A DNA stretch of 47,291 nt from an uncultured Erysipelotrichaceae bacterium (GCA_951801965.1 CATOPA010000002.1:1-47291); one strand, 5' to 3'. Shown: positions 35,633 to 46,299, counted from the stretch's first letter. Made by a program: numbers and translations. Notes: generated by a model from the letters alone, not told the origin.

Positions 35633-37975
35633 CTAGTCACCACCCCATGTAATCTCAAAACCATATTCCTTAGATGTAAAAATTGAATGATTAAGTCTGA
35701 AAGATTCTCGTGCAAATATCTTATCTATCGTCAAAAGGTTACGCTCTAACTTCATGGCCTCCTCTTCATTAAATAGAATTGCAAAATATTCAGTTCCCAT
35801 TAATGTCTTGATCTGTGCATCAAGTTCACCAACTTCAATTCCTTTTGCAGTCTTTCTAATATAAGTCGTAATTGTTTGTAGTTCTCCACCATTCTCATCT
35901 ACAATTTCTTTTAATGTCTGAAACTGCTCTTCAATTTTGTCACTTGTTTGAATGATTTGAGATAAGTTTTTGCTTATCTCTGTTAAACCATCATTATACT
36001 TAGTTTCCATTTCTTCAACTTTTGAAGTGATTGAATTGTTGATACCATCAAGTGATAATGATAAAGAATTATACTGTTCTACTAATTGTTTCATATCATT
36101 AACAATACCATTAACCTGTTGGTTGACATCACTTTCTTTTGTGATGACTACTGTATTTGATACTCCATTAATATCTGCTTTTAACTGAAAAACAATTGCA
36201 TTTGTAATATCAAATAATTCACAATCATTTCTTATCATGATTTCATTTGTATCATTAATAAAAAGAATACCTTCAACATTTGTTGTATAGATATTCTCAT
36301 CATCTTCAGTTGCGGTGTTTTTTATAATCGTAATATATTCTAATCCAAGATTAATAGAATAGCTCCATATATCAAAATTACAGTTAAATAACTGTGGTGA
36401 TAAAACTATATTGTTTGGATTATATGTATTTCCACTTGCAAAGAAGCTATCTCCCGTTGCCTCTATACTACATACAGATCCAGCTACTCTACCATCATTC
36501 AAGCTATTCAAATTAATAGATACAGTGCTTTCAGCTTCATAAGTTGTACCAGAACTTTCAACAGTAACATAAGCAATGTATTCAACACTATCAGTCAAGT
36601 TATGAGAAACTGTCAATACATTTTCATTAACGACTTCTCCCTCAATAAGCTCTGTATATTCATCATCAGCCTGTGTCTTTCTTTTAAATACAACTTCTGC
36701 ATCTACAATACTTTCTTTAAATCCATCTTTAACAACTGCTGTAATCTTCAATGGATGAACAGTATAATCAGGATAGTATTTATTTAGATTTATATCAAAA
36801 GTTTGGCTTGTCACATAATTGAGTGTTAAAGATACTGAGATGGAATTTGACAACCTTTTAATTTCAGATTTATTTTCTTTAATATCTGCTTCTATTTTTC
36901 TGCCCTGTTTATCAACCATAAGAATCGTCTTATACAATTCTTTAGGGCTAGGTGTAGCTTTTGAATAATCTGTCTCTGTAACTTCTGGCATGTTTGTATA
37001 AAACTTTTCATTGAGTCCAGTTGTTACTGTAACAGTATCATTAAGAACAACACTCTGATAAACATTTCCTTGCAGATCCTTAATATGAATAAGATCATAT
37101 GGTTCAAAAAAGCCGAATCCAAAGGATTCTATTTCATAAGGATGAAAATAAAATCCTTTCAAGCTATTAAAAATTTCATCTGCAAAGATTTCTCTGTTTT
37201 TATTCATAATTTCATTGTTTGAGATTTTAATTTCAGTAAGACCATTCACTTCAATAGATTCATCATCTTTTACATAATAATTATCCTCTTGTGGTTGAAG
37301 AGACAGAACCAAACTATTGATAGGTCCAAACCTTTCCAAAAGACTCATTGCTTTTAAATTGTTTTCATCAATAACGACATTAATATCAGTTGGATATTTG
37401 ACATATAGTTTGTTACTTTTCATAACAATAATACCTGCAGATGCTCCAGCGATGTGATCTAATACATCTCTAAATGTATAGCTTTCTATCAAAAACTTTT
37501 CTTCATCAATTACATTTGTACTATTTATAAATGTTGGTGTTTCAAGAACATAACCAAGATAACTACATATACTATCAAGATATTCTTTTACAGTTATTGG
37601 ATAAGACAATTGCATATCAGCATAGCTAATACATGCCTTACACAAATAATCATAAGCTGTGAATTTTGTTGTATTTTTATCTATAGATTTTTCTATTGTC
37701 TCATTATCAACAATAAAAGAACCCCACGAAATATATTCATAAGGCTCTTCAATACAAACTCCAAATTTTATTTGAACTTCTTTATCTTTAACATTTACAA
37801 GTCCTGATAGTTCAACATCAACATATTGCATGACTGACTTAAACATATCACCACTGAAGGATTTTGTACATGATACAATATCATCTTTTTCATAAACATC
37901 ATTATCAATAGTTATCTTTAATGATATTTGCTTACCAAATTTTTGTATATTCTCAAGAAAACTTTTAGATACCAC
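35633..37975 (-). CDS. Phage tail protein (tail-associated/endopeptidase-like)
   Basis: Position after the Dit-like gene; N-terminal tail-hub-like region and C-terminal coiled coil. Confidence 0.75.
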   Translation of the reverse strand: MVSKSFLENIQKFGKQISLKITIDNDVYEKDDIVSCTKSFSGDMFKSVMQYVDVELSGLVNVKDKEVQIKFGVCIEEPYEYISWGSFIVDNETIEKSIDKNTTKFTAYDYLCKACISYADMQLSYPITVKEYLDSICSYLGYVLETPTFINSTNVIDEEKFLIESYTFRDVLDHIAGASAGIIVMKSNKLYVKYPTDINVVIDENNLKAMSLLERFGPINSLVLSLQPQEDNYYVKDDESIEVNGLTEIKISNNEIMNKNREIFADEIFNSLKGFYFHPYEIESFGFGFFEPYDLIHIKDLQGNVYQSVVLNDTVTVTTGLNEKFYTNMPEVTETDYSKATPSPKELYKTILMVDKQGRKIEADIKENKSEIKRLSNSISVSLTLNYVTSQTFDINLNKYYPDYTVHPLKITAVVKDGFKESIVDAEVVFKRKTQADDEYTELIEGEVVNENVLTVSHNLTDSVEYIAYVTVESSGTTYEAESTVSINLNSLNDGRVAGSVCSIEATGDSFFASGNTYNPNNIVLSPQLFNCNFDIWSYSINLGLEYITIIKNTATEDDENIYTTNVEGILFINDTNEIMIRNDCELFDITNAIVFQLKADINGVSNTVVITKESDVNQQVNGIVNDMKQLVEQYNSLSLSLDGINNSITSKVEEMETKYNDGLTEISKNLSQIIQTSDKIEEQFQTLKEIVDENGGELQTITTYIRKTAKGIEVGELDAQIKTLMGTEYFAILFNEEEAMKLERNLLTIDKIFARESFRLNHSIFTSKEYGFEITWGGD

Positions 37976-37979
37976 ATAC

Positions 37980-38348
37980 TCACCTCTTTCTATTTGGTAT
38001 TAAATTGAAACTAAAACTATCATATTTCAATGAATTTGCATTTTTAAGTGAAATAGAAAAATCATTAATATAGTAGGAAAGGTTCTCTCTCATGCCTCTT
38101 AATTCTTGATCATACCAACTTACCTTTAATTCAGCTTTGTTGACTTTTTTAAGAAAATTATACATTTCACCTTCATCAAATGATCCTACTTGCACTTGAA
38201 TTTTTGGAAAAATACCTATCAATGTAGCTTTATTGTTCCCAGCCATATCACGACCTGAGTCGTCAGCCCATAACTTATTATAAGCAACTTCATATTTAAT
38301 AAGTTTAGGAACCTTCCAACCATCTATATATAACATTTGTCTTTCCAT
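37980..38348 (-). CDS. Small phage tail protein (DUF6711-like)
   Basis: LYIDGWKVPKLIKYEVAYNKLWADDSGRDMAGNNKATLIGIFPKIQV. Confidence 0.7.
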   Translation of the reverse strand: MERQMLYIDGWKVPKLIKYEVAYNKLWADDSGRDMAGNNKATLIGIFPKIQVQVGSFDEGEMYNFLKKVNKAELKVSWYDQELRGMRENLSYYINDFSISLKNANSLKYDSFSFNLIPNRKR

Positions 38349-38351
38349 AAG

Positions 38352-41300
38352 CTATCCTCCATTTGTTACAAATTCATATTTTCTCTTAAGATTGATAAAC
38401 CATTTATAAAACTCCTTATCACCAATCTTTAGAATAATATTGACTGGTTGTCCCATCTCGCTAAGAATTGAAGCAATTTCTTTTGCAAATGATTGAATAA
38501 ACTCACTATTCTCTAATGGTACAATAGCTTCTGCTCCCTTTTCGCCAGCAATATAACTTCCCATATTTACACCTGCTCCTGGGTTGTTTACAATACCTCC
38601 TCTTGCCAGTTTAGGTATCTGTGGAACGCTAATAGTACCAATCCAATCAAATGGCTTGTACCCGAGGATATTGACTCCCTTGATTTTTTTAAGAGCCGAA
38701 TTAATACCATCAAAAGGAATCTTGATAACTTTGTTAATTCCTGTAATGATTGCATTGACTACAGCTTTTAAGCCATTTAAAATACCATCTTTAATACCAT
38801 CAAATATTTTCCCTCCTGTAGAAAAAACATTTTTTACAGCTGTCCATGCTTTTGAAAACGATTTTTCAAACCATTCCGAAACATTTCCAAATGCAGACTT
38901 AATATTGTTCCATATGCCTGCAAAGAACTTTCCCGTATTAGAAAATGCTAAAGTTACAGACTTATAAGCCTCATTAAATTTTTCATTAAACCATTTTCCG
39001 ATATTTGAAAACACATTTGTAATATCATTCCATCTATCACCAAACCATTCTCCAATACCAGAAAATATATTACAAATAAAAGTATATGCCTCATTAAATT
39101 TATCTTCAAACCATTGTCCTATTGAATCAAATGCTGCACATATATCTTCATATCTTTGAGAAAACCATTCACCAATTGGAGAAAAAATATTTTGAATAAT
39201 TTCAAGGGCCTCATTAAATTCATCACTAAACCACCTACCAATGCTCTCTAACGCATCCTCTATAGATCGTATAACACTTTGAATCCACTGTAACATATTC
39301 TCGTATGTAAATGCATTTTGGATATTTTCCCAAATTGAAGACAATATTCCGCCAATTGCCCCTAAAACTAATTTACCTGCTGAGACAATCGCCTCACAAA
39401 TAAATAAGAAAATAGAAGCTATCAGCTTACCCCAATCCATATTTAGTATCATCTCTATGATTGCTAAAACACCATCACTTATAAACTTAGCAATATCATA
39501 TCCCAATTGAAACCAATCAATATTAGCAATCCATTCTCTTACTATATCAAATATATTAGCAAATGCAGTGGAAATAGATTCTCCTGCTCCACTCCAATCA
39601 CCGTTTATAATACTTGTTAGAAAATCATCGATAAAAACAGAAGCTATTTCTGACAGATCATCAAAAAGTGATAATATAGAATTTAATCCTTGCAACATAG
39701 GTTTAAAATCAATTTTCTTAATAAGAACATCTATAAATTGAGTAACTGATTTAATACCTTCCAAAATGTTATTCAAAATATTCCATAAGTGTTGAATTAT
39801 TGATGTACCAACACCTGCACTTTTCCATGCATCATTAAAACCTTTTGCAAAATCTCCAATTATATCAAAACAATTTGTTAGAATCTGCAAGATTAGTGAG
39901 CATGTTCGTTCCCCTGTTCCGTTCAGCCAAACTTCATTAAAAGATTTTCCAATAGAATTTATCATTTCCCATATACTTTTTAATCCATCTTGAAACGAAT
40001 TGACAAAGTCTGTGCCATATTTTTTCCATGCATTTTGTAAAGGGTCCAATAATTTTAAAAATTTATCTTTTAAACCATCCACATTAACTGCATCCAATTG
40101 AAGCTGAGGTACATCTGTTCCCGATGACCCTCCGCTATCAGAAGATTTATTTGCTTGCAATACATTCATCTCATCAAAAGAAGCAAGTTGTCTATTTGCT
40201 TTTTCTGTTTCCTTGACCATACCTTTAGTAGCTGAAGCTTGTTTTTTTAAAGCGGCAGCATTTCCTTTGGCCACTAAATCTATACCTGTCATAACCTTTA
40301 TAAAAGCATTGATATAGCTGACCATAGTTACTACTCCACTAACTATCCTTTCTACCACTGGTCCTATTGCTTGACCTATGGCATTCCATATACCTTGTAT
40401 TTGTCCAGATAGCTTCTCATTTGAATTTAAGTATTCGTTTGAAGCTTTTCTTAAAAGGGTATAAGCACCTCTTACAGAGAAAATAGCCATCGCCATTTTC
40501 ATAATACTTCTTTTTCCCTTATTCCCAACACGATTTACAACATCGCCTAATTGATTTGTTGACTTTGATGTTTTTGAAGATTCTTCTCTTAAACTTTTAA
40601 ATTTATTTTTAAGGTAATCAAGTTTTGAACTTGCCTTCTCAATAGTGTTTGCTGACTTCTCCATACCTCCTAAAATATCTTTAGAGGTTGATTTCTTCAC
40701 ATCGCTCATTTGTTTAGCAAGTCTTTCAGCATTGTTTTCTGCCTCTTTAGTTTTTTGTGAATACTCATTCATTTTTGCTGATAGATTTTCTGATAATTCT
40801 GATTTGATCTTAATCAATGATTGATGTAGTTCATCTTGCTTTTGTTTTGCATTCATCAATGTATCATTATAAATACTTAATGTATCTGAAAGCTTTATTT
40901 CCTGATCTATAATTTTTTGATAGCCCTTATCACCTTCAAGGCTTTTATTTGCTCTTCTTTTCAGATTTTTGGGAGAATCATCAAATCCAGTTCCTGATGC
41001 ACCATCCATCTTAACACTTTCTATTGCTTTACTTTCTATAGACTCTCTCATTGCTTCAAGGTCTTCTAATTTATGCGTAAGTTTATTTATCTTTTCTTGA
41101 GTTTTCTCAATCGTAGAACTTACTTTATTGATTTCCCTTTGTGCAACAACAACAACTTTTTCAGAATCTAGATCTTTAAGTCTTTTTTGATATTTATCAA
41201 CTTCAACCCTTGCTTTTTGAATTGCTTTGTTATTTTCTTCAACCATTTTTTTAATTTCTTTGATTGGTTTTTCAGCATCTATATTATTGAGTCTCTTTTG

Positions 41301-41507
41301 GTAATTATCTATCTCCCTTTGACTATCTTTAATAATTTTTTCAGTATCTTTAATCTCCTGTTTCAGGTTATCGAGATTATTCTTTCCTGCAAATGCTCTT
41401 TTAATATGTTGTGCTGTTCTTTTAGCCATATTAGAAAAATCATTCAAATCTTTAGCTATCTCTTTATTATTGAGTCTAGTATCAATCCTAATACTTCCAT
41501 CTGCCAA
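38352..41507 (-). CDS. Phage tail tape measure protein
   Basis: 1051 aa, N-terminal coiled coil, repeated WF modules, C-terminal GGIVNNPGAGVNMGSYIAGEKGAEAIVPL. Confidence 0.95.
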   Translation of the reverse strand: MADGSIRIDTRLNNKEIAKDLNDFSNMAKRTAQHIKRAFAGKNNLDNLKQEIKDTEKIIKDSQREIDNYQKRLNNIDAEKPIKEIKKMVEENNKAIQKARVEVDKYQKRLKDLDSEKVVVVAQREINKVSSTIEKTQEKINKLTHKLEDLEAMRESIESKAIESVKMDGASGTGFDDSPKNLKRRANKSLEGDKGYQKIIDQEIKLSDTLSIYNDTLMNAKQKQDELHQSLIKIKSELSENLSAKMNEYSQKTKEAENNAERLAKQMSDVKKSTSKDILGGMEKSANTIEKASSKLDYLKNKFKSLREESSKTSKSTNQLGDVVNRVGNKGKRSIMKMAMAIFSVRGAYTLLRKASNEYLNSNEKLSGQIQGIWNAIGQAIGPVVERIVSGVVTMVSYINAFIKVMTGIDLVAKGNAAALKKQASATKGMVKETEKANRQLASFDEMNVLQANKSSDSGGSSGTDVPQLQLDAVNVDGLKDKFLKLLDPLQNAWKKYGTDFVNSFQDGLKSIWEMINSIGKSFNEVWLNGTGERTCSLILQILTNCFDIIGDFAKGFNDAWKSAGVGTSIIQHLWNILNNILEGIKSVTQFIDVLIKKIDFKPMLQGLNSILSLFDDLSEIASVFIDDFLTSIINGDWSGAGESISTAFANIFDIVREWIANIDWFQLGYDIAKFISDGVLAIIEMILNMDWGKLIASIFLFICEAIVSAGKLVLGAIGGILSSIWENIQNAFTYENMLQWIQSVIRSIEDALESIGRWFSDEFNEALEIIQNIFSPIGEWFSQRYEDICAAFDSIGQWFEDKFNEAYTFICNIFSGIGEWFGDRWNDITNVFSNIGKWFNEKFNEAYKSVTLAFSNTGKFFAGIWNNIKSAFGNVSEWFEKSFSKAWTAVKNVFSTGGKIFDGIKDGILNGLKAVVNAIITGINKVIKIPFDGINSALKKIKGVNILGYKPFDWIGTISVPQIPKLARGGIVNNPGAGVNMGSYIAGEKGAEAIVPLENSEFIQSFAKEIASILSEMGQPVNIILKIGDKEFYKWFINLKRKYEFVTNGG

Positions 41508-41509
41508 AG

Positions 41510-42061
41510 CTAAACACCTCCATTTAATAGCATTTCAAATTCATCTAAAATTTCTTGATCCTCTTTACTTAAATGTTCAGGTAAAGCAAGATCTTCCTGT
41601 GCTTTTGCTACCTTTCCTCTTAATCGTGGGTCTTTTATCTCATTAAGATTATAATTTCTTATTTCTCTTACACGTGATAAAGAACATTTCTCTGTTAGGC
41701 CCTGAATCAAATTAATGAACTGATAAAAATGCATGTCACTATCCATAATATCAATGTGATAATCACTCATAAAACTTGAAACAATATACTTCATATCATA
41801 ATTAAAATCCATATCTTTCTTTTTAATGCTTTGTTGTTCTTTTGATTCACCACATTGAAGATAATTAATAGAGACATCGAGAAATTTATCTAAATTATTT
41901 TCAGGAATAAAACCAAAAAGAAGATAAATAATGGCCAGTGCTCTTTCTGTGTCACTAATACCATTATCATTGACTATATCAAAACACTTTAATGCAATTG
42001 TAAATGATGTATTAATTTTGTATTTTATACCATCAATTTTTGCATATTTTGGGTATTTCAT
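41510..42061 (-). CDS. Phage Gp15-like tail assembly protein
   Basis: Position before tape measure and Gp15-like composition. Confidence 0.75.
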   Translation of the reverse strand: MKYPKYAKIDGIKYKINTSFTIALKCFDIVNDNGISDTERALAIIYLLFGFIPENNLDKFLDVSINYLQCGESKEQQSIKKKDMDFNYDMKYIVSSFMSDYHIDIMDSDMHFYQFINLIQGLTEKCSLSRVREIRNYNLNEIKDPRLRGKVAKAQEDLALPEHLSKEDQEILDEFEMLLNGGV

Positions 42062-42062
42062 C

Positions 42063-42527
42063 CTATGCCTCTAAAATTTCTTCATCTTCATCATTAACTG
42101 TATATTTGCTCTTGATAGAATCAACAAACTTTTCTGCATTAAGCCCCATATTTTCAAAATGAGGTATAAGTTCTTTAAATAAATCATCAAACATATTGAA
42201 ATAATTTGTATCACCAAATATTTTCTGACATGCACCCTTTCCAAGTAATCCATCCATTGCCTTTCGCATATCATTGTACATTTTATCATAGATTTTTAAT
42301 GTATCTCGGTTATTCTTTGAAAGAATTTTACCAGGAATATCAGCTCTTTTTGAAATCAATGCCATTTCTGATTTTGCAAAATTTGAAATTTTATTAACAT
42401 CTTCATATGCCTTTTCTACTCTCAACATAAGTGATGGATCATCAATGTTAAACGAAATAGTTTCTCCATCATCATTCACTTCTATCTCATACTTGTTTTC
42501 ATTCTCAATTCTTAATTTATTCTTCAT
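42063..42527 (-). CDS. Phage tail assembly chaperone-like (DUF6673-like)
   Basis: Acidic helical protein between tail tube and Gp15 genes. Confidence 0.65.
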   Translation of the reverse strand: MKNKLRIENENKYEIEVNDDGETISFNIDDPSLMLRVEKAYEDVNKISNFAKSEMALISKRADIPGKILSKNNRDTLKIYDKMYNDMRKAMDGLLGKGACQKIFGDTNYFNMFDDLFKELIPHFENMGLNAEKFVDSIKSKYTVNDEDEEILEA

Positions 42528-42557
42528 AATGTTCTCCTATAAAACAAAAAGAGGAAA

Positions 42558-43088
42558 TTATTCCTCTTCTTGTGGTGTGTCTGCTTCCGATTTAAATACT
42601 ACAACTCCATTAGAAATACTCACTGTTCCCTTTACTGGATCTCCAACAAATCCAATATCATAAGTAATATTCAATGGATTACCTGCATCTCCTCCGAAGT
42701 CAGTAATAGAGATAGAAGCAGGTTGTTTTTCTGCTGGATAAGATCCATCTGAATTTTTATCATAGATATAGACGAGTAATACTTCTGTAAGAGCATCATC
42801 CCCAATTGCTCTTTTTCTTCTCAATCCATCAACATAAACAAATACTGGATTTCCATGATATGCTGTTTGAGGTGTGTTGATAGTTGGTGCATAAGCGTCA
42901 ACCGATGATGTCGCATTATCCTCATCAATATATTGTTCACTATTAACAGTTGGATTATATGCTACTGACTGTGATGTCACACCTTTTCCAAATCTGCTCC
43001 ATGTTGGAGAAGATGCAGAAGGAGTTGTATTTAAAAATGTAGCAAACTCACTTCTTTTTACTTTAATTTGTTTTACTTCTTCTAGCAT
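42558..43088 (-). CDS. Phage major tail (tube) protein
   Basis: SYNTAX position; EFATFLNTTPSASSPTWSRFGKGVTSQSVAYNPTVNSEQYIDEDNATSSVDAYAPT. Confidence 0.85.
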   Translation of the reverse strand: MLEEVKQIKVKRSEFATFLNTTPSASSPTWSRFGKGVTSQSVAYNPTVNSEQYIDEDNATSSVDAYAPTINTPQTAYHGNPVFVYVDGLRRKRAIGDDALTEVLLVYIYDKNSDGSYPAEKQPASISITDFGGDAGNPLNITYDIGFVGDPVKGTVSISNGVVVFKSEADTPQEEE

Positions 43089-43520
43089 TTATTTGCCCTC
43101 CTTTTCATATAATAATCGACATTGTATTTGATATCTTGCATTACTTAAATCTCCACTGATATCATACAAATAACCACTTGATATAGCTTCTATTTTCTCT
43201 GGTATAAGTCCATCTTCCATCTCAGGAAGAATTCCATTATCAGAATTATCAAAAAGCCACTCTTGAAATTTCTCAAAAAAACCACTGTTGTTTATGTTGT
43301 TGATGCGTTCGTCACTATAAAATAAACGACAAGCAAAAACAAATGTTAATTGCCTGTCTGTCGTTCCATCTAAGTACCTTTTAATAATCGGTTCACTTGG
43401 TGTCTGTTCAATGCTGTAGGTAGTTGCATCATCTGGTAAAAAATCAACATTTACAGATGCCAGTTCATCAAGAAAAGGACATTTCATAATATAATCTCTT
43501 ATATTTTCTATAATTGCCAT
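43089..43520 (-). CDS. Phage minor capsid/tail terminator-like protein
   Basis: IIENIRDYIMKCPFLDE...VNVDFLPDDATTYSIEQTPSEPIIKRYLDGTTDRQLTF. Confidence 0.8.
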   Translation of the reverse strand: MAIIENIRDYIMKCPFLDELASVNVDFLPDDATTYSIEQTPSEPIIKRYLDGTTDRQLTFVFACRLFYSDERINNINNSGFFEKFQEWLFDNSDNGILPEMEDGLIPEKIEAISSGYLYDISGDLSNARYQIQCRLLYEKEGK

Positions 43521-43522
43521 AT

Positions 43523-43963
43523 TTATCTCCTATTAATATACTTTTCTATACTTGATAAAATTGAATCCTTGTTATCAATATAAGCACGTTCAACCCATCT
43601 TGGTCCTCTTGTTGGAGAACCTTGAAACTTTAAATCTATATCTGTAAGTTCCTTTTGAACTTTAGGCCTTGACCAAAAACCATACATAGGACTAAAAAAG
43701 GCTCCCTTCTTTGTAATTGGATCAACCATTAGCTTTCCATACCATAAATATCTAGCATATGGAGTAACATAATTGATAGATGTTGCATCAGGCTCTATAT
43801 AAGCTGTTCCACTTAATATACCACTTTTAAATGGCATATATGGTTGGCTTATTCTTAATATCTCATTAGTAACAAATTTTTGAACATCTCCACCAGGGGC
43901 TAATCCATGGTCAATAATAATATCATCGATATCATTAAGATCTATCTTAACGGTGGTTGGCAT
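43523..43963 (-). CDS. Phage minor capsid protein (head-tail connection)
   Basis: YMPFKSGILSGTAY...YARYLWYGKLMVDP...RGPRWVERA. Confidence 0.8.
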   Translation of the reverse strand: MPTTVKIDLNDIDDIIIDHGLAPGGDVQKFVTNEILRISQPYMPFKSGILSGTAYIEPDATSINYVTPYARYLWYGKLMVDPITKKGAFFSPMYGFWSRPKVQKELTDIDLKFQGSPTRGPRWVERAYIDNKDSILSSIEKYINRR

Positions 43964-43965
43964 AG

Positions 43966-44304
43966 TTATTTACCTGTAACCAACAGATTATCTAATCTGC
44001 TTCCTACTGTATTATCTTGAACTGTAAGAACCGTAATTTTATCATCATACTTAACAAGTTCATTAATTGATGAAATATCAGGAACTTCACCCTTAATGAT
44101 TCGATCGCCTTTATAAACCTTCAGATCATATCTATCAACAACATTTTTAGGAAAAAACACACTTATCGCATCATCTCGTACAATCCCATGATCACTATTA
44201 GATATTCTCGTATCACCATACCAATAACATCCGTCAACGACTCTGCGTTCATATGTTTCATCAATAGACTTATGAAATATCGTGACAGTATCTAAAAACA
44301 GCAT
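43966..44304 (-). CDS. Phage head closure-type protein
   Basis: Small beta-rich protein in head-tail cluster. Confidence 0.65.
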   Translation of the reverse strand: MLFLDTVTIFHKSIDETYERRVVDGCYWYGDTRISNSDHGIVRDDAISVFFPKNVVDRYDLKVYKGDRIIKGEVPDISSINELVKYDDKITVLTVQDNTVGSRLDNLLVTGK

Positions 44305-44663
44305 GATGAAATTCCTCGATACAGTAGTCCTGTATTAGCAAGATAAGTTCTTGCAACTTTGATTTTTTCTTTTGTGTATTCTTCTGTGGTTTTTGTTTTT
44401 TTGACATAAGAAATAGAATGAGGACCAACACTCTCACTCGCTATTTGATCCTCTCTATTTTCTTTTTCTTCTCTATATGCTACATCTACTATAGCACATA
44501 CTGCTAATTTAACCTCTTCACTAGGTTCTTTGATTCTTCCTAATGTGAGCTCATTAAGAAAAAAACTTGATTCAATAGACATTCTATTGAATTTATTTTC
44601 ATCTTGTATATCAGTTCCATGATATACATTTTGATAAAAGTCATAATCTGCAAATTGTCTCAA
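44292..44663 (-). CDS. Phage head-tail connector-type protein
   Basis: Synteny; TTG start with SD overlapping the end of the HeH/LEM-like ORF. Confidence 0.65.
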   Translation of the reverse strand: MRQFADYDFYQNVYHGTDIQDENKFNRMSIESSFFLNELTLGRIKEPSEEVKLAVCAIVDVAYREEKENREDQIASESVGPHSISYVKKTKTTEEYTKEKIKVARTYLANTGLLYRGISSCCF

Positions 44664-44666
44664 ACT

Positions 44667-44768
44667 TTATTCCTCCTTCAACAATCCAATCAATGTAGCT
44701 TTTGTTGAATTAGATTTATACTCAATACCCTTATCATTAAGCAATGATTTTAACTGTGCATTTGTCAT
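44667..44768 (-). CDS. HeH/LEM-like (SAP-like) small phage protein
   Basis: MTNAQLKSLLNDKGIEYKSNSTKATLIGLLKEE between capsid and connector genes; a GTG start at 44783 is also possible. Not in the supplied track. Confidence 0.7.
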   Translation of the reverse strand: MTNAQLKSLLNDKGIEYKSNSTKATLIGLLKEE

Positions 44769-44800
44769 TGACGAATAAGCCACCAAAGGTATTGAGTTTA

Positions 44801-45757
44801 TTACTTTACTTTGATATTTCTAAATGCTCCAGCTTTTAATGTGTTTTTAAGCACGACAGCAGCAACCATTTCAACATCACCTTTTTTAATAACACCAGGT
44901 GCTTTTAAATCTGGTAAAGCAGTTGAGATAATATTATTTCCTGTAGGTGAAACACCATGGAATCCATCTTTTGCAATTTGGATAGCATAAATAGATGTAT
45001 TTCCATCTTCATCAATTGGTACACAAGGATTTGTTTCTGTACCATCAAAATATTCTTCTAAATCTACAAATGGGATACCATCCCAATTATCAATAGAACG
45101 TCCAAAAGCATCCTCTGTACGTGAATAATACCCAGCTCTACGGGCAATTCCTTTTAATTTAGTTTTCATAGTTGAATTAACTAAAAACATAGTTGGTTTC
45201 CCTTGCATTTTAGACACAAACTCATCCATCATATCTAAAAATGCACTGTAATTAGTATCCATCAATGCACTTGTTGACAAATCAACAGCAGTAGCTGGTT
45301 TATATTCTGTTGACGAATCTTTGACTAAAACATCCAATCCATCAAATTCATCTTCATTAACTGTGCTATTTCCATTAATAACTGCATAATGGAATAAGTT
45401 AATAGCAGCTTTAATTTTTTCTTGCATTTGGAAATCCAATTCGTCAACTGCTCCACTTGTATTGATAATAACTCTATCTAGTGAAAATTCTCCACCGAAA
45501 ATCTTTAAATCCGCTGAAGCTTTCTTTCTTTTTGCTTCGCTTCCTTTATATTCTTCATTAATTTTACGGAATCCAGCAGTTGATGGTGTTTCTAATTTCA
45601 TATAGCCATATGTTAATGTTGATCCAGCTGTTCCTGGTGAAACTGCATTATCAAAAATTAATTTATCTAGTAATAACGAACCTCTTCTAAATTCATCAAT
45701 AACAGCTTGGTCAACTTTATCAGCCATCCCTACTTTTGCTTCTTCTAATGTAATCAT
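44801..45757 (-). CDS. Phage major capsid protein
   Basis: 318 aa directly after scaffold; capsid-like FDNAVSPGTAGSTLTYGYMKLETPSTAGFRKINEEY. Confidence 0.9.
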   Translation of the reverse strand: MITLEEAKVGMADKVDQAVIDEFRRGSLLLDKLIFDNAVSPGTAGSTLTYGYMKLETPSTAGFRKINEEYKGSEAKRKKASADLKIFGGEFSLDRVIINTSGAVDELDFQMQEKIKAAINLFHYAVINGNSTVNEDEFDGLDVLVKDSSTEYKPATAVDLSTSALMDTNYSAFLDMMDEFVSKMQGKPTMFLVNSTMKTKLKGIARRAGYYSRTEDAFGRSIDNWDGIPFVDLEEYFDGTETNPCVPIDEDGNTSIYAIQIAKDGFHGVSPTGNNIISTALPDLKAPGVIKKGDVEMVAAVVLKNTLKAGAFRNIKVK

Positions 45758-45771
45758 ATTTTATCCTCCAT

Positions 45772-46290
45772 TTATTTATAATGTTCTGTTAATGCTCCAT
45801 TTAATGTAACATTACTATTTTCTCCACCTATATTTCCATGAATACCTCCAGTTGGTTTACTTGTAAACAAATATCCATGAGTTTCTTTAATAGTGGTAAT
45901 TTGCTCATTTAGTCCATCAATTTCTTTTGTTTCTTCATTGTATTTCAATTTTGATGTATCTAAATGTGCTTTTAATGCAATTGGATCAACTGACTTTGCT
46001 CCAATGACAGCAAGTTCTAGTGCACCATTAAACTTCATATCATTGATTTCTTTTGTATAATCATCAATTAGTTTTTGCCTTTCTGATTCATAATTTTCTT
46101 TGGCATTTTGTAACCCTTCAACATCAACATCTTTAAACTTTTCTAAATCTGATGTTAAAGTTTTAATTTGTGCATTTTGATTTTCAAATTTCTTTGCCCA
46201 TGAATTTGTATCATTCTTATGTAAATCCATGATTGAATTGATTTGCTCATCTGTTAATCCTTCAATTTTTTGTAAATCTTCTCTTTTCAT
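45772..46290 (-). CDS. Phage scaffold protein (GP20-like)
   Basis: Charged coiled-coil protein immediately upstream of capsid gene. Confidence 0.88.
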   Translation of the reverse strand: MKREDLQKIEGLTDEQINSIMDLHKNDTNSWAKKFENQNAQIKTLTSDLEKFKDVDVEGLQNAKENYESERQKLIDDYTKEINDMKFNGALELAVIGAKSVDPIALKAHLDTSKLKYNEETKEIDGLNEQITTIKETHGYLFTSKPTGGIHGNIGGENSNVTLNGALTEHYK

Positions 46291-46299
46291 ATAATCTCC

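Noticed and set aside
38584-38967. 127-aa plus-strand ORF opposite tape measure
   Set aside because: Antisense shadow ORF without SD or recognisable protein character.
41187-41513. 108-aa plus-strand ORF opposite the tape measure N-terminus
   Set aside because: Phe/Ile/Asn-rich antisense shadow of a coiled-coil gene; no initiation signals.
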